Assembly (NCBI GenBank): GCA_021234155.1
Contig: JAJEKV010000005.1
Span: 8,236,216 to 8,300,215 of the forward strand
Source: Isoetes taiwanensis
Taxonomy: Eukaryota; Streptophyta; Lycopodiopsida; Isoetales; Isoetaceae
Length of the DNA stretch: 64,000 nt
Direction of reading: 5' to 3'
Part shown: one piece after another, positions 9,750 to 21,290 of the stretch
Position numbering within the stretch: position 1 is the first letter of the stretch
Layout: every line of letters starts with the position of its first letter
The notes under the pieces: model-generated
Told to the model about the DNA's origin: nothing
The model's input: the letters and a program-made list of their open reading frames with translations, nothing else
Database searches by the model: none
Position numbers and translations under genes: made by a program

Positions 9750-10196
9750 TGTTAGCCCTTTGGGCTAAACATATGTATGAGTGGCATAGGCCACATGTAT
9801 TTATCACATTGGACCACTTGATCTAGGGCCCAGATTTAGCCCACATATGTGGTAGGTGGCATAGGCCACATGTATTTGTCATATTGGACCCCACAATCTA
9901 TGGCCCAGATTTAGCCTAGATCTGTGGTAGGTGAGATGTCAGTTAGGGTTAGGGTTTTGCTCTACTATTTAGAGAGAGCATTTCCTCTCATTGTTTAGGT
10001 TTTCGCTAACGTTTTGGAGCACCTCCTTTTGGAGCATCAATATGATTCAGTTTTGTTCATTCTTTGCTTTATTCTTGTTCTTGGAGTTTCTTCCCACCTC
10101 CTTTTGTTGATCCATGAGCATTTGTGGCAGCCCTGTGGCATCCGGCAGTCATGGACTGCTGCTGCAAGGTGATGCCAAGAACCCCAAATATCAACA
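9750..10196 (+). repeat. 3' LTR (complete, 447 bp)
   Basis: Begins TGTTAGCCC and ends ATCAACA, the usual TG...CA. It contains two copies of a GTGGCATAGGCCACATGTATTT block (9780 and 9856) and the telo-box-like TTAGGGTTAGGG at about 9944. The left LTR keeps only the second block. Confidence 0.85.
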
Positions 10197-11690
10197 CTAT
10201 GCCTATGCCAACATAGGCAAAGACCAATTTTGTTTCCGGGGCAAAAAGAAAGAAAAGTAACGTAGCCACAATGGTATAAGTAAAGAGATCTTCAGAGAGT
10301 GTTATGCCTATGATGGCATAGGCAAATGCCAATTTTTTTCTCCAAATAAACAGGAATAAAGAAAGAAAGAAAAGAGGACATGCCGACGCATTTTTAAGAA
10401 GCGACGGCATAGGGAAGGACCAATTTTTGGACAAAATACTTTCAGCGACTTTGTGAATTCGGCGCCCAAGGCTCTTCAAAATCTAGACAATAAGGCCCAG
10501 ATTCCACTGGCGTCAATTGATGCCTAGAACTTGAATATAGGCCAGTCCGGTTCGAGCATCCAAAATGTATCATCTTCTCTACGATTCCAAACGGAGGTAT
10601 TTGAGCATCGGATAAGGATGTGGATGCGATAAATAGCTGCTTAACTGTCAGGGGATTCCTCCCATCTTTTTGCAGCAGCAACAATTGCCACTCTCTGGAT
10701 CTTGACACGAATCAGAATAACGAGTAGATCTTGCTGTGGAAGAATTACCTCTGTCGTAGTGGAATCATACATCCAGTTACGCTAGATATATCTTCAAGGC
10801 ATTTGATGCCACAGAGGTAGCTGCAACTTCCAAAAGTGGAATCTGGGCTAAGTTAAATAAGACTTGGACAATAATTCGATAATCTGCAATATTTTGCCAT
10901 TAGTCTCATGTTACAGATATCATGTTATAAGTACAATTCTTACGACAGATTACTTGATCAGGTTATAGAATATAAACTATACTTCGTGTTGTATGTCCAC
11001 TTGAGCATATCCATTATAACTCCATGTCCATACTCTATTGGAGATGTATCCAATTTCCTAGACTTCTTAAGCCATTTCCCTTGTATATGCTCAAAATGTA
11101 TTAGTCTCCACCTCATTAACAAACAGATTAGCCGATGATTCAAGGACAAAATTACTTGAACTTGTGCTCAAAGGCTAATTTTGATCCATGTACTGGGCAA
11201 ATCCACTCATTAATTTGACATATATTAACTTAAAATCTGCAATAATCTGCCAAAATATTACCTTGTAATTGGGTCTTCAGCATATGAAGATGCACTTTGA
11301 ATTGCCCAAATAGGCTGGTAAATCTAGAATTGTTTACAATGGCTACAACTGAAGACAACAGACCTTTGGCACTTGAAATCTCAAGTAAAATATAGTCAAT
11401 CAATAGGGCTCAAATCTGCAGCAAAAAATAGTCGTCGTAAATGCCCAGCCTGATTCTTTGGTGCCAGGCAAACTGGCTGGTTCATCTAATTTGAAGTGCC
11501 TGAACTATCTAGCCTCAGATAAACCTGCAAAATTAAGAATATGAACTTGACTTGAACCTGACCTAAATCGATTTCCTAACCTAAACCTAAACCTGAACCT
11601 GCAAAATCAAGAAAGGATTTCCTGACCTAAACCTGAACCTGTGAAATCAAGAACGGATTTGCCTCAGATTCGATGCCTTAGATTTGCCTC
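10197..11690. other. Anonymous DNA with small palindromes
   Basis: Two short hairpins built on the same word flank this start: TGCCTATG/CATAGGCA at about 10202-10219 and GCCTATG/CATAGGC at about 10315-10332. A minus-strand frame at 10442-10708 (88 aa) has no recognised domain. From 11540 to 11670 the text ACCTAAACCTGAACCTG repeats with AAATCAAGAA spacers. No supported gene. Confidence 0.45.
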
Positions 11691-11839
11691 AGATTTTTTT
11701 TGCTACAGATTCGATGGAAGGAAGGAAACCTGCGAAGAAAAACTGAGGAAGAAATTTTGCTGGTCTTTTCTTTTCATTGCCGTGTGTCATTTTCCATGCT
11801 AAAACCTGGCCCTAATTTCCTTTTTCGACTCCACGGATC

Positions 11840-12850
11840 CGCAAGCTCCAATTCTGGCAATATCACCTCTGGGTGCTGCTGAAGAAGGTAAATCTGAACC
11901 TTCGCCTTTGGAAGATCTTCATAACTCGCCCAAAAATGAAATTCATAACTCGCCCAAAAATGAAATGTCGCTGGATTCAAATTACAATCCGCATCAGCTT
12001 GTAGAGCCAAATGGAAATCTGAAATTAGGAGAAGTGAACGATGCTGCACGTGCTTCGGAAGAAGATTCTAATTTGTCCAAAGATTGTTTATATGAGACAC
12101 ACCCCGATGATATAGATGTATCCCCAGTTTCTTTATCGGATGCTTTGCTATGCGCGCATAGCATGCGTATGCCCGGCATAAGCACCTACCCACCACTTTT
12201 TTTCCTACCCACCCTTTTTTCCTACCACCTACCCTGCTTTTTTAACCTATCTATTTTCCACGCCCATACATGGCTAGTTTCGATTATTGTCATATTTATA
12301 TGCTTATTGAATTATATGTAGGCAAACAAACCTTGGTTCTCAGAAGGATCTAAATTGTGTTTGTTTATCCACGCATAGACAAACACTAACATTGAATCTT
12401 GTACATGCATAGTTAAGTTCCTTATTAGAGTCTGCGTGGCTAAAATCAGATACTTTTTGTTAGGGTGCCAACAGTTCTAAGGTATAATTACTATTTATCG
12501 GGAACACTGATGATTCCACTGACTTTGTTGATCAAGTTTCTCTTGAAAGTCTATGTCAATTAGATGAACTAAGTAGTACCAAATGATGTTTTCCCCTTAT
12601 GGACATACTTGCAGAAAGTGAACAAGAAGATGAAGGGGACTTTGTTCCTAAAGAGGCACCCCTTGATATTAAAGGAATCAACAATCATTTGTTATTTGCT
12701 AAAAGTGATGTTTTTTGTGACTAGGAATATATATTTAATCATATTTTTTCGGTTCCTAGTCAAAATGTGGTATTTCTTTTCCTTGCACAAATTTTCAACA
12801 ATTTATTGCAACCACCCCCCTAAAAACAGCATAAATTTGAGTTTTTGAAA
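11840..12850 (+). pseudogene. Orphan exons of an unidentified gene
   Basis: The frame at 11880-12180 is low-complexity and acidic (GKSEPSPLEDLHNSPKNE, then a second HNSPKNE, then EEDSNLSKDCLYETHPDDIDVSPVSL). The duplicated 21-bp HNSPKNE unit lies at 11920-11961. Another exon-like stretch at 12612-12710 reads ESEQEDEGDFVPKEAPLDIKG after a TTGCAG acceptor. Both look like disordered regions of a nuclear protein, but I recognise no family. The spacer contains the perfect palindrome TGCTATGCGCGCATAGCA at about 12146-12163. Most likely a captured or broken gene. Confidence 0.3.
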
Positions 12851-13994
12851 AAAGAATCTGCAATTGCACTACAGGTCATTAGTGCATTTGATCCGTCACC
12901 TTGTTATAAGAATGACATTGTAACTACTTCCTATTTAGCAGGTTGTTTAAGTGTCGCATGTCCTCATCCTTGGACTGCAAAGCCTCATCCTTGGACTTCA
13001 ATATGGTCTATGTAGTCAGGTTCATATTCAGGGTGTAAACTCCAAAGCATCGCTATAGCAGATGCTAGCTTTGCCTTCAGCAATGTATTCTCCACCTCCA
13101 ACTTACTGGCCCCAGGCATATCACTCCTGATCCTGTCTTCATATAAACCTTCTCTCTTTTGCCATGCTTTTCAAAGCACAATTTCAAGGATGGAATGTTG
13201 AAATCCACTCTAGTGTAGCTCTTCACTATTCAAGCATATCGGTAATCTGGCACAGGTCGTCTAAAACTAACCTACAACTTACCAGTTTTTTTCTCAAACA
13301 CGTTATCATACACTTTAATCATGGATACAGACTGCAATATTGTCACCCAAATGACTTCATATAAGCACCTCTCGCTATTACTAATTAAGCAAAATCTAAT
13401 GTCTACCATTGGAAGTCTCAAGAACATCTAACTGTTCAATAAGTTAAGACTTTTTTCTACTTCAACAGTTCGCATAATTTCATACCCCAACTTTTTACGG
13501 CCTTGCTGGCTTACATATGTCTGATATTCTTGGAAGTATCAGATGCCTTGAAACAGAAGGCATATATCTAAGAATATAATGGCGTCGAACAACTTCATCT
13601 TCCTTGTCTAAATTATTACATATCTTTTGAAAGAGCTATTAACATTTTGCATCAGACTGATAACATAGACATATATTATTAGCTTAGGTAGATCTTAACT
13701 AAAAGCCGGAAGATTACTTCATGCATTCTTAGAAATTGTAGTATATCAACAGCCTAAAAAGTTCAATGGACAAATATAACATGTTTCTGATGACTGATTC
13801 TATTTATATGTATTTCAAAACGGAAGCAGCTTCATAAAGAAAACAGATAGAGTTTGAGAACAAAATCTCAAACACGAAGACAACTTCACAACAAAAAGTC
13901 AAAGTTTCTAATAGATGACATAGTATCAACTTCAAATTAACTACTTACTTAGGTCGACCACAACAGAGCTGCAGCTGCTTTATGCAATCCATAA
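12851..13994. other. Anonymous AT-rich DNA
   Basis: No ORF with a recognisable domain. This should contain the 3' end of the large minus-strand Helitron, but I could not find a convincing hairpin plus CTRR terminus. Confidence 0.4.
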
Positions 13995-16082
13995 CTATAC
14001 GTTGTCCGCTGGAGATTCCAACTCCAACTGATTAAACTCTCCTCCCAATCTCATTTTAGACCTCTTTATTCCGTCTATGACAACCTCAGATTCAGCTTCC
14101 CAATCTATAGGTGTGATTTCCCGAACCACAACTTTGTGACTCTTGAATCCATTGTATTCTGTCTGAACTACGCTTAGACGGAATATTTTCGTAATCCAAA
14201 GGTGCTCCATAAAGAGAGAATAATATGCTTGTTGATTATTCTCCTGCAATTGACAACCTGTTAATTTCTATCACAAAATCATAAGCAGAATCTCACTCCA
14301 ATCTTATCTTACATTATCCCTGATTTTTGACATCTCATCTGCAGTGTGCCCTAAGATTTGATCTCCTTCATTAACTACAGTTTCTCCTGTTGCATCTCCC
14401 AACGTTGCATGAAATATATACCTGATCATAACAATGACATCACGCATCTACTTAAACGAATTGATAAATCGGATCTCTCTCACCTCTTTAATGGTTCACT
14501 AGCCACCCCACATTTCTCGCACCATAATGCTGATTCTCGCTTAGTTACCTTCTTATTGCATGTTGCACATGCTTCATACCACATTGGCTAGTTTGGGTCA
14601 ATAAACGTTATGCACGCGCGAACATTGAAATACTCAATCTTCACAAGAAGCAGATTAGAATAAGCGACTGCAATAAGCAAGGAATCAACATACCTCATAC
14701 TAACAACCTACCTGCCCATCCCCAACAGAAGGTTATACTATCTCTGATACAAATGCACGATCATGCAATGTAGCTGCCGGCGTCATTGTACACTTCTGTC
14801 CCTCTTGCTCATACCTTTAGTGTAATTGAATTAGTATGCTACAGCATTTAAAGGAAAATCACATAACCCATACCATGTGCGTAACGCAGTAGCACGAACA
14901 GTGTTTGGGTTTATTTCCATCATTGTTTTATTTGTTGTTGACAAAGAGACACCTGTGCAAGACACTATATAATCAGCAGTCTCAATCAGCAATTTAATTC
15001 AATGAATACTATTATTACAACCTCAAAATTTGCTAGCTCGAACACGAGTCAGTATTACTATTGGGATGTCACACAACATTTGCGACAGCCTCTCTCCTTC
15101 ATTCACAGCAAGGTCTCCCCATACGCTCACATTTACACTTTTTCCACTGGAACGTGTTTCCTTTGTTAGAAAATATCTACACGTTGTGTTCTATTCATAA
15201 AATACCTTTCATCAAGGAGGCTGATGGTACGTTTTGGAACATCTTGCTTATCATATTTCCTACGAACAGTTTCTGACACAGAGACTGAGCAGACAATTCC
15301 AATGACATCTGCAGGCAGGGGAAATTATACGATCTATTCCATCTCAATACCATAACAAACAAATGCAAAACTACTTTATGTACCAAGCACCACTTCCCAT
15401 CAAGGTACTTATGCAATTCATCTATTTTTGTGAACTTCTGCTCCATTGAGTCTCCCACCCCCGCAGTCCCATCACCGTCAGTGGCAACTTCAACTATTGA
15501 TTGTACATCAAGCGTTATCTGATAGTCATGGTTTACGGTTGTGTATCGTTTGTTCGCAGGTCGAACAACTCCTTTAGAGATGTAGTACACCTAGATGTCG
15601 ACAAAGAAGTTCAACGACTACCTCTATTCATGACGTAATCCCCAATTTATGCATGAACCTATAATTTACCTTCATTAACTCAAGTCTGCTGTAGAATTTG
15701 TCAGCTGCCTCGTCAAACATTGTTGCTTGAATTTCTGTTCCCTGTATATATTAAGATGACTCTGTAAATATACACAAACCACGGGAAATAAGAATCCAAT
15801 CAATTGAACTTTGCATACATCCTTGTCTCTTAGCTCCACATTAAACAATTTCCCCTTGCCTGGTCTTCGTCTGTTTTCAAACTCTCGTACAGGTCCTTTC
15901 CACATTACCTTTACTTTAATTGTCCAATTTGCTTGGTAAGGACTTAATTGGACCAATGAACAAATTGTTCTCCCACTTCCTATGTTTTCAGCGTCATTTG
16001 TACTGCAACATTTCTTCAAAATAAAAATCTTTACACATACATTAGAAGAGATCACATCAAGGGATACCTCATCATGATGCAC
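13995..16082 (-). CDS. RPA1-like (RPA70) single-strand DNA-binding protein of the Helitron
   Basis: A multi-exon gene. Exon near 16082-15800: LSPYQANWTIKVKVMWKG and GKLFNVELRDKD, the first large OB fold. A short exon at 15672-15745: EIQATMFDEAADKFYSRLELMK, with donor GTAAAT. The next exon, 15590-15370: YYISKGVVRPANKRYTT, then NHDYQITL. An exon at about 14600-14490 gives the RPA zinc finger WYEACATCNKKV...LWCEKCGV (C-x2-C...C-x2-C). The exon 14430-14330 gives ATLGDATGETVVNEGDQILG. The last exon 14249-13995 ends YNGFKSHKVVVREITPIDWEAES. Plant Helitrons commonly carry such a gene, presumably to coat the displaced strand during rolling-circle transposition. Confidence 0.82.
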
Positions 16083-16203
16083 ACACGAACAGGTCAGCCA
16101 CCAGAATTACCTAGCTGTTGCAAACGCAAGCAACACACTATTTCAAAACACAATTAAAATTATCAAAACTCCATCACAAATAATGGGCAGAAAATTTTAC
16201 CAA

Positions 16204-16436
16204 CTATTCAAGCAGTTCTCTAAAAACAACACTTCTAGTCGTTACAGATGGCAATGCCTCATTCTGTAGGATCAGCGCATCTTCTCTAGCTCGTATTCTT
16301 GTCAATGCCGTGTACAATTGCCCATGAGCAAACACATTTGTTCGCAAATCCAAGACTATTTTATCTAATGTTAGGCCAAGACAACTGTGGAATGTCGTTG
16401 AGTATGCCAACTTAAGTGGCAGCTGGCGCCTATGTA
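16204..16436 (-). pseudogene. Helitron Pif1 helicase, C-terminal segment
   Basis: Encodes LAYSTTFHSCLGLTLDKIVLDLRTNVFAHGQLYTALTRIR, matching the last helicase motif of Pif1 ('FAMTINKSQGQT...GLDLR.PVFSHGQLYVALSRV'), and ends with a stop at 16204-16206. The core INKSQGQ has become FHSCLGL, so the motif is degraded. It is separated from the rest of the helicase by the Helitron inserted at 16437-19553. Across that junction the frame continues with one base shift (FLSPASTMPFYN | RQLPLKLAYSTT). Confidence 0.82.
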
Positions 16437-16757
16437 TCCTATATTATATTATATATATATAATATTATAATGGTGTGTAATGGACCACGGCCTAAATCGG
16501 ACGGCTGAGATCGTTCAATCAAATCGGACGGCTTAGACGTTACATTTTGACTTGCTGACTTGCTTTAGGTTTCTTCTGCAATAGCAGCGTGGGCCGCATG
16601 TTCTGATCCCGACTAACAGCTGCTGCTTATGTCTTGGACGTGGCTATGGCGGAAGCAAGTCGGAGGTAACTATTGCTACATCTCTTGCTGAATCCGGTGA
16701 GGCCTTAAAAGTCGGGCTCGGTTATTTCTGCTGGGAGTTCAAGGCCAAAAGCTGAAA

Positions 16758-17639
16758 GTGAACAAGCTTCAGGACTGGCTGATGGAACTAAGCTCCCAGA
16801 ATAATGAGACAATATCAACTGGTCGGAAAGGAAAGGAGACTGGAAAACTATCCAGTCCAGATGCACCCAACAGTCAAGAAAATGATTTATTCTTATGTGA
16901 AAATTATAATGAATTAGCATCAAATCATTTTGCTCACGAAGGAGGGTTCCATGCACGCTTGATAGCAGAAACATGTCCCCGAAAACAACCATCACGGGTG
17001 CGGGACCATGTCAAGCTTCTCATAGCAATGGCGGTTATCGCGGAGGAAATTATAAAAACAACTCGACAGATCAAGAGCAATGGACTAAGTTGTTGCAGGA
17101 AAGCATTACACATGAGGTGCATATTAATGCAACTGCATGCTGTTAATTCTATTTCAGAATCAGATGTGGACCTTAGTTTACATGAAGATTCCCCTCATGT
17201 TAACGTAGGAGCAATGACGAACCAGAATGGTAGTGAAGGGACATTAACCAGTTTGAAGGAGACAAATGATGCAGGGTGTTCAGGCAAGGAAAACGATCAG
17301 CATTTTAAAAATTGTGTAGAATTGACTGAGAATGCGAGTATTTCTATGCCCACAAAAGACAAAGAACCCCCATGTGAGAGTAGGAAAGTCGTCTCTGAGA
17401 CCTCTGAGATCCATTGCCCTACACCAGTTGATATAGATACAGGTACACAAGGGGAAGATGTGTGTAGTGGGATTACTGAAGGTGGAAATGTTGTGCAAAA
17501 TAAAGTCAGCAAAGAGGATATTGCTGTGGGAGGGAATACAAGTGGGGTAGGTTGGGTGTTATGTGATGATTGCCAGAAATGGCGGTGCATATCTGCTGAT
17601 CTTGCAGATGCCATTGAAGCTACCAATGCAAGATGGTAA
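16758..17639 (+). pseudogene. Captured CW-type zinc-finger gene fragment (ASHH2/SDG8-like?)
   Basis: A 293-codon frame. Its C-terminus, residues about 265-293, reads GWVLCDDCQKWRCI...DLADAIE...ARW, a CW domain cut just before the last cysteine by a donor-like GTAATA at 17637. CW domains bind methylated histone H3K4. The spacing and the IP/IS-ADLADAIE helix recall the CW of plant ASHH2-type histone methyltransferases, but MORC-like or other CW proteins cannot be excluded. Residues 1-264 are low-complexity, acidic and Ser-rich. No SET domain follows. It is most simply explained as a host-gene exon captured by the Helitron. Confidence 0.65.
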
Positions 17640-19440
17640 TAATGCTTTGCTTTTGCAATAACCATCTGCATCATTCTGCTGTGGAATGACATTCTTGAAA
17701 CTTCTAGGATTCAGCAAAGGTACCTTATTTCCGATCCCGGCTATGGCCAAAAACCTTTGACAATCATATGTTAAGGACGTCAAGGTATGAACCTAAATAC
17801 CAGAACACCAGGAGTTATTCTCAAACACTTGATCTCTAAATTTATTTGTGTTTGCATGGCTTTTGCTTCTGCGAGAATTCCGTCAACAGCAAGAATACCA
17901 TGTCTCTGGCTTTTGCTTCTGCTTGGCTTACAGTCGTTTATTTAAGTGCAGGTAAAAAAGATTTTTCTTTTATCAAATTATATTTACTGAGGCATATAAA
18001 GTCTGGTGTTCTGTTGTGTAAAATAAGATTTTTATCTTTCTTATATTTGAAGTGGGCCTCCTCCAATGCAGGTATACAAAGGTTGCTTTTTTTGGTTCGT
18101 GTCCTCTCCCACATGATGTATGCTCTCATTTCAGTCCATTTTGTTATTACATAATGCAGGGCTTGGAGGCAATACCATGTTAATGGTTCATATTGTATTC
18201 ATAATGCCACCATAGATAGATCTATCTGTAAGTTAGCTAGCTGAAGCAAAAATTATCTTGGATTGATTAGCAAATTAGTGAGGGCACTTTGGAAAATTTG
18301 GAAACTTGGAACTGAAATCAATAACTAATGTAATATATCATAGCTAAATGGATTGTGATTTTGGAAGGCTAAATGGGAGGATCTGGGAACATGGAAACAT
18401 GGAAATATAGCAACATTGATGCATTGTTTGTGAGCTTCTTCATTATTTCGCCTATGTACATTCTGCACATGAAATTCTATTGTATATTCATAAATTAATC
18501 AATCCCAGGCATTGGCAGTGCTGCAGAAGGGACTATCCAGACGGTTGAATGGCTGGGACTATCCAAACTGTTGAATGAATGGCTACCCATAAAAACAGAG
18601 ACAACCTGCTAATTCTTCCTGGAGCTGGCATTTCTTTGACCAGATTTTGAATCCAAATATTAAGTAGCTTTAGTGCAAATGCGTGTTGGTGTTTAGAAAG
18701 CAATGCCATACATATTGAATTCAAAATTATAGTATGCAGTATTGGCAATCATGTTCCCTCATATATTTTACAAATTTAGTATCATAAGCGTTATGTAGGA
18801 ATATGAATGTGATGTAAGAATTTAAAATGAAAAGGACCCAACATATGTGCATGGGGCATCAAGAAGTTTGATGGGCAAGGGGTTATTTATAGACTTTGAA
18901 GGCCTTCTACACCAATGATAATTGAAAGCATTGTTTATGTTCTCATCATTATATTTTTCTTACTTAATTTAGAGCCTGAAGAAGGTAAGTTTTAATTACG
19001 ATATTCCATCTCTGGAATGGAAAACGACGCTCCAATTTTGCTCGTGGTCATCAACCAATGTCGGTAGCTAAATCCCTCCTCCCCATTGCCATGTTGTGGG
19101 GGATGTTGTGTGGGTTTTCATGGTATTGCATAGACTAAGTATGTCTTCTAATTTATGCCTTTTAAAAAATGGCATGTCATAGAACATTTTTGTTCGAGAG
19201 ACTTCTAAACTCTTTAAGCACTTTAAGCAAACAACTTCTAGATTGTGACCATACATTGTCTATATCTAGAACTTCAAATGTGCTATTGTATCATGTCTTT
19301 GTGGAAATAAGCCCCTCCTATCTATTGAGCTTAAATATTAAACATTTGAACAATATTGATTTAAAATGTTTTGAATATCATTAGGCTCAAAACCCCATAA
19401 TGATCATGCATTGCTACCTCATTATTTACATGTTTTCAAC
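17640..19440. other. Non-coding filler of the second Helitron
   Basis: AT-rich with intron-like pyrimidine tracts near 18050-18160. It probably includes introns of the captured gene. No further recognisable exon. Confidence 0.5.
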
Positions 19441-19445
19441 TTTTT

Positions 19446-19462
19446 GCCTAACAACGCTAGGT
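19446..19462 (+). terminator. Decayed upstream Helitron-type hairpin
   Basis: CCTA ACAACGC TAGG forms the same stem-loop architecture as the functional end 80 bp downstream, with paired substitutions in the stem, but is followed by TAGTG instead of spacer plus CTAG. Confidence 0.5.
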
Positions 19463-19524
19463 AGTGCGATTTCACAATGTAGTCTTATCATTTATAAGTT
19501 CCCAATGTTATAAGTTCCCACCTA

Positions 19525-19553
19525 TGCCCAGCAACGCTGGGCATCTTTACTAG
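19525..19553 (+). terminator. Helitron 3' end: hairpin plus CTAG
   Basis: Stem TGCCCAGC-aac-GCTGGGCA (19525-19543), then TCTTTA and CTAG, followed by host T. This is the standard Helitron replication terminator. Confidence 0.92.
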
Positions 19554-21290
19554 TTGTAAAAGGGCATCGTGCTGGCTGGTGAAAGAAATCTGCCCGACAA
19601 ATCGCATGTATGTTTTCTGAAGAAGCCTGGACAAATCCAAAATCTGTTGTGCATTTCGGTATGACAACTCTAGCGTTCTTCACAAGTCCCTTACTCGCAT
19701 CCTACAATCTCATAATTTGACACACAGCTCCTACTTTAAGACAAAGCGTGTGTTTTGGCAAAGTCGGGTGACCATAGCTATGAATAAACTCATTTTCAGC
19801 AAGAGCGCTTGTGTGAATTACCTCAGTTATGGAATCCTGAGAATAATATCTCTTTTCCAGACCTGGCATACGATCAAGAATAGATCTGTAAAACTCATCC
19901 ACATGCACATTTAATGGAGATAAAAATGCTTTTCTTTCACACAAGGTTGGTCTACAAACAATATCTGCCGGGTATAAGAATTCCCGTGCCTCTTCCATAG
20001 ATGTTGTTGTGCAAAACAAATCAATGTCACAACATCTGACTGCCAATTCTCACCTATGGACGATACTAATGTTATTAACTCTGGGTCCACGGCATTTCTA
20101 ACCAATTCATCTAACTTGTGAATAATGAATGCTCTCCAAATCTCAGATGATTTAATAGAAGCAGCTATTGTTGCACTTCTCCCTGCACCTGGTACTATGG
20201 GCGCTATCTTCGTAAAGTCGCCTGCAGCCACAAAACATTTCCCTCCAAATGGAGCATCATTTCTACACAATTCCTGTAGAACCACACTCGCTGATTCAAT
20301 CGCAGCTTCATTTGCCATCGCAAATTCATCCCAAATGATTAAATGGCATTCAATCAGCAAGCTCGCTTTCTCAGACGTAGCCTCAATAGTCGAGTGCACA
20401 GCAACACTATTTTCAGTTACAGGAATTTGAAACAATGAGTGCGCAGTTTTCCCTCCTGGGTATAACAGCCCAGCTAATGCAGTTGTTGCACAGGGCAAAA
20501 CAATTGGGAGCCTCTGATTAACAAACATATAGCATTGAGTAGAAAAGTCTTACCTGTACCAGCTTTCCCATCAATAAACACAGGTCTTCTTATCCCTGAC
20601 CCATGCACCATCTTCTCAACATAATCATATATTCGTCCTTGATTCGTGTTCATCTTATCACGCATCTTTCTTGACTCTTCTATGTAAGATGTATGGTGAG
20701 GAAATTTTGACAGCTCTTGCAGCACTAACTGTGACTGAATGTGGATCTCAGGCAGTCCAAAGCCAGCAACACTAGAGCCATGTTGCGCAAGCACATTTTC
20801 AATGCACAAAAGAGCTCGCTGCTCTGCAAACAAAGTACACCTCCTCAAAACATCATGGAAGTCCCTTATCAGCTCATCATGAAAATTCGACCACAACTCA
20901 CTTGCCGGAGCACCATCAAGGATAAGGAGTGCAAAAAGGAAACGCAACTGCGACGGCGTTTGCAATGCCAACACTGCCTCTTGCATTGTCACAACTGGCT
21001 CTGATCTATCTTGCAACAAACCCATAACAGTTATGACTTCTTGATAGGTATCATAGGTAGTTCCATTATAATTCCTTAAGTCTTTCCAACATCTGGGTGG
21101 AGTATCAAAGACAAGAATCGTCGCAAATAGAATAGCTCCCCCTCACGTGGCATGACCAACCTTATTCTGCAAATAAGGCTTCCCCTACTTCTCTTGCGAA
21201 CTATGTTCCTAGGAAGCTGCGGTCTGGCTAGTTCAAGGTGATCACCATCAGTATACATTCCATCTCTACAGGATACAAATGTGTAATGCT
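19554..21290 (-). pseudogene. Helitron Pif1-like helicase, main part
   Basis: In minus-strand order: GELFYLRRFLSLIL (about 21120); 21025-20530 with Walker A DGKAGTGKTFLLNA; after a one-base shift near 20522, LPCATTALAGLLYPGGKTAHS; Walker B LIIWDEFAM; GGKCFVAAGDFTKIAPIVP (motif III, where family members read GGDFRQ.LPV); and 20046-19702 with EEAREFLYPADIV and LSPLNVHVDEF. Together these are Pif1 helicase motifs in correct order. At least three frameshifts and a stop near 21460 make it a pseudogene. The helicase would unwind DNA during rolling-circle transposition. Confidence 0.88.

Larger units (their letters stand above)
4646..10196 (+). mobile_element. Non-autonomous Gypsy-like LTR retrotransposon (LARD)
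   Basis: Two direct repeats, 4646-4983 and 9842-10196, are near-identical and are the LTRs. The right one extends 5' to TGTTAGCC at 9750, giving 447 bp, so the left LTR has lost about 100 bp of its 5' end. Immediately inside the left LTR is a primer-binding site, and immediately before the right LTR a polypurine tract. The ~4.75-kb interior holds no gag, protease, RT, RNase H or integrase motif on either strand, so this is a large derivative dependent on other elements. Nested insertions lie at 6970-8328. Confidence 0.8.
16437..19553 (+). mobile_element. Second Helitron, inserted in the Pif1 gene, with gene cargo
   Basis: The element starts TCCTATATTATATTATATAT (5' TC) and ends with hairpin TGCCCAGC/GCTGGGCA, six spacer bases and CTAG at 19550-19553. 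It lies exactly between A16436 and T19554, the A|T target of Helitrons. Excising it rejoins the Pif1 reading frame of the older Helitron (one-base shift aside), which makes the boundaries unusually secure. At 3.1 kb it has no Rep or helicase of its own, so it is non-autonomous. It carries a CW-zinc-finger gene fragment on the plus strand. Confidence 0.9.

Noticed and set aside
10069-10479. 136-codon minus-strand frame with hydrophobic segments
   Set aside because: Overlaps the LTR end and its immediate flank. The hydrophobic stretches come from A/T-rich runs and show no family pattern.
12146-12163. Perfect palindrome TGCTATGCGCGCATAGCA as a Helitron terminator
   Set aside because: No CTRR at the proper distance on either strand. 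Likely a chance or regulatory palindrome.
13000-13990. 3' terminus of the large Helitron
   Set aside because: Searched for hairpin plus CTRR on the minus strand. No candidate had both.
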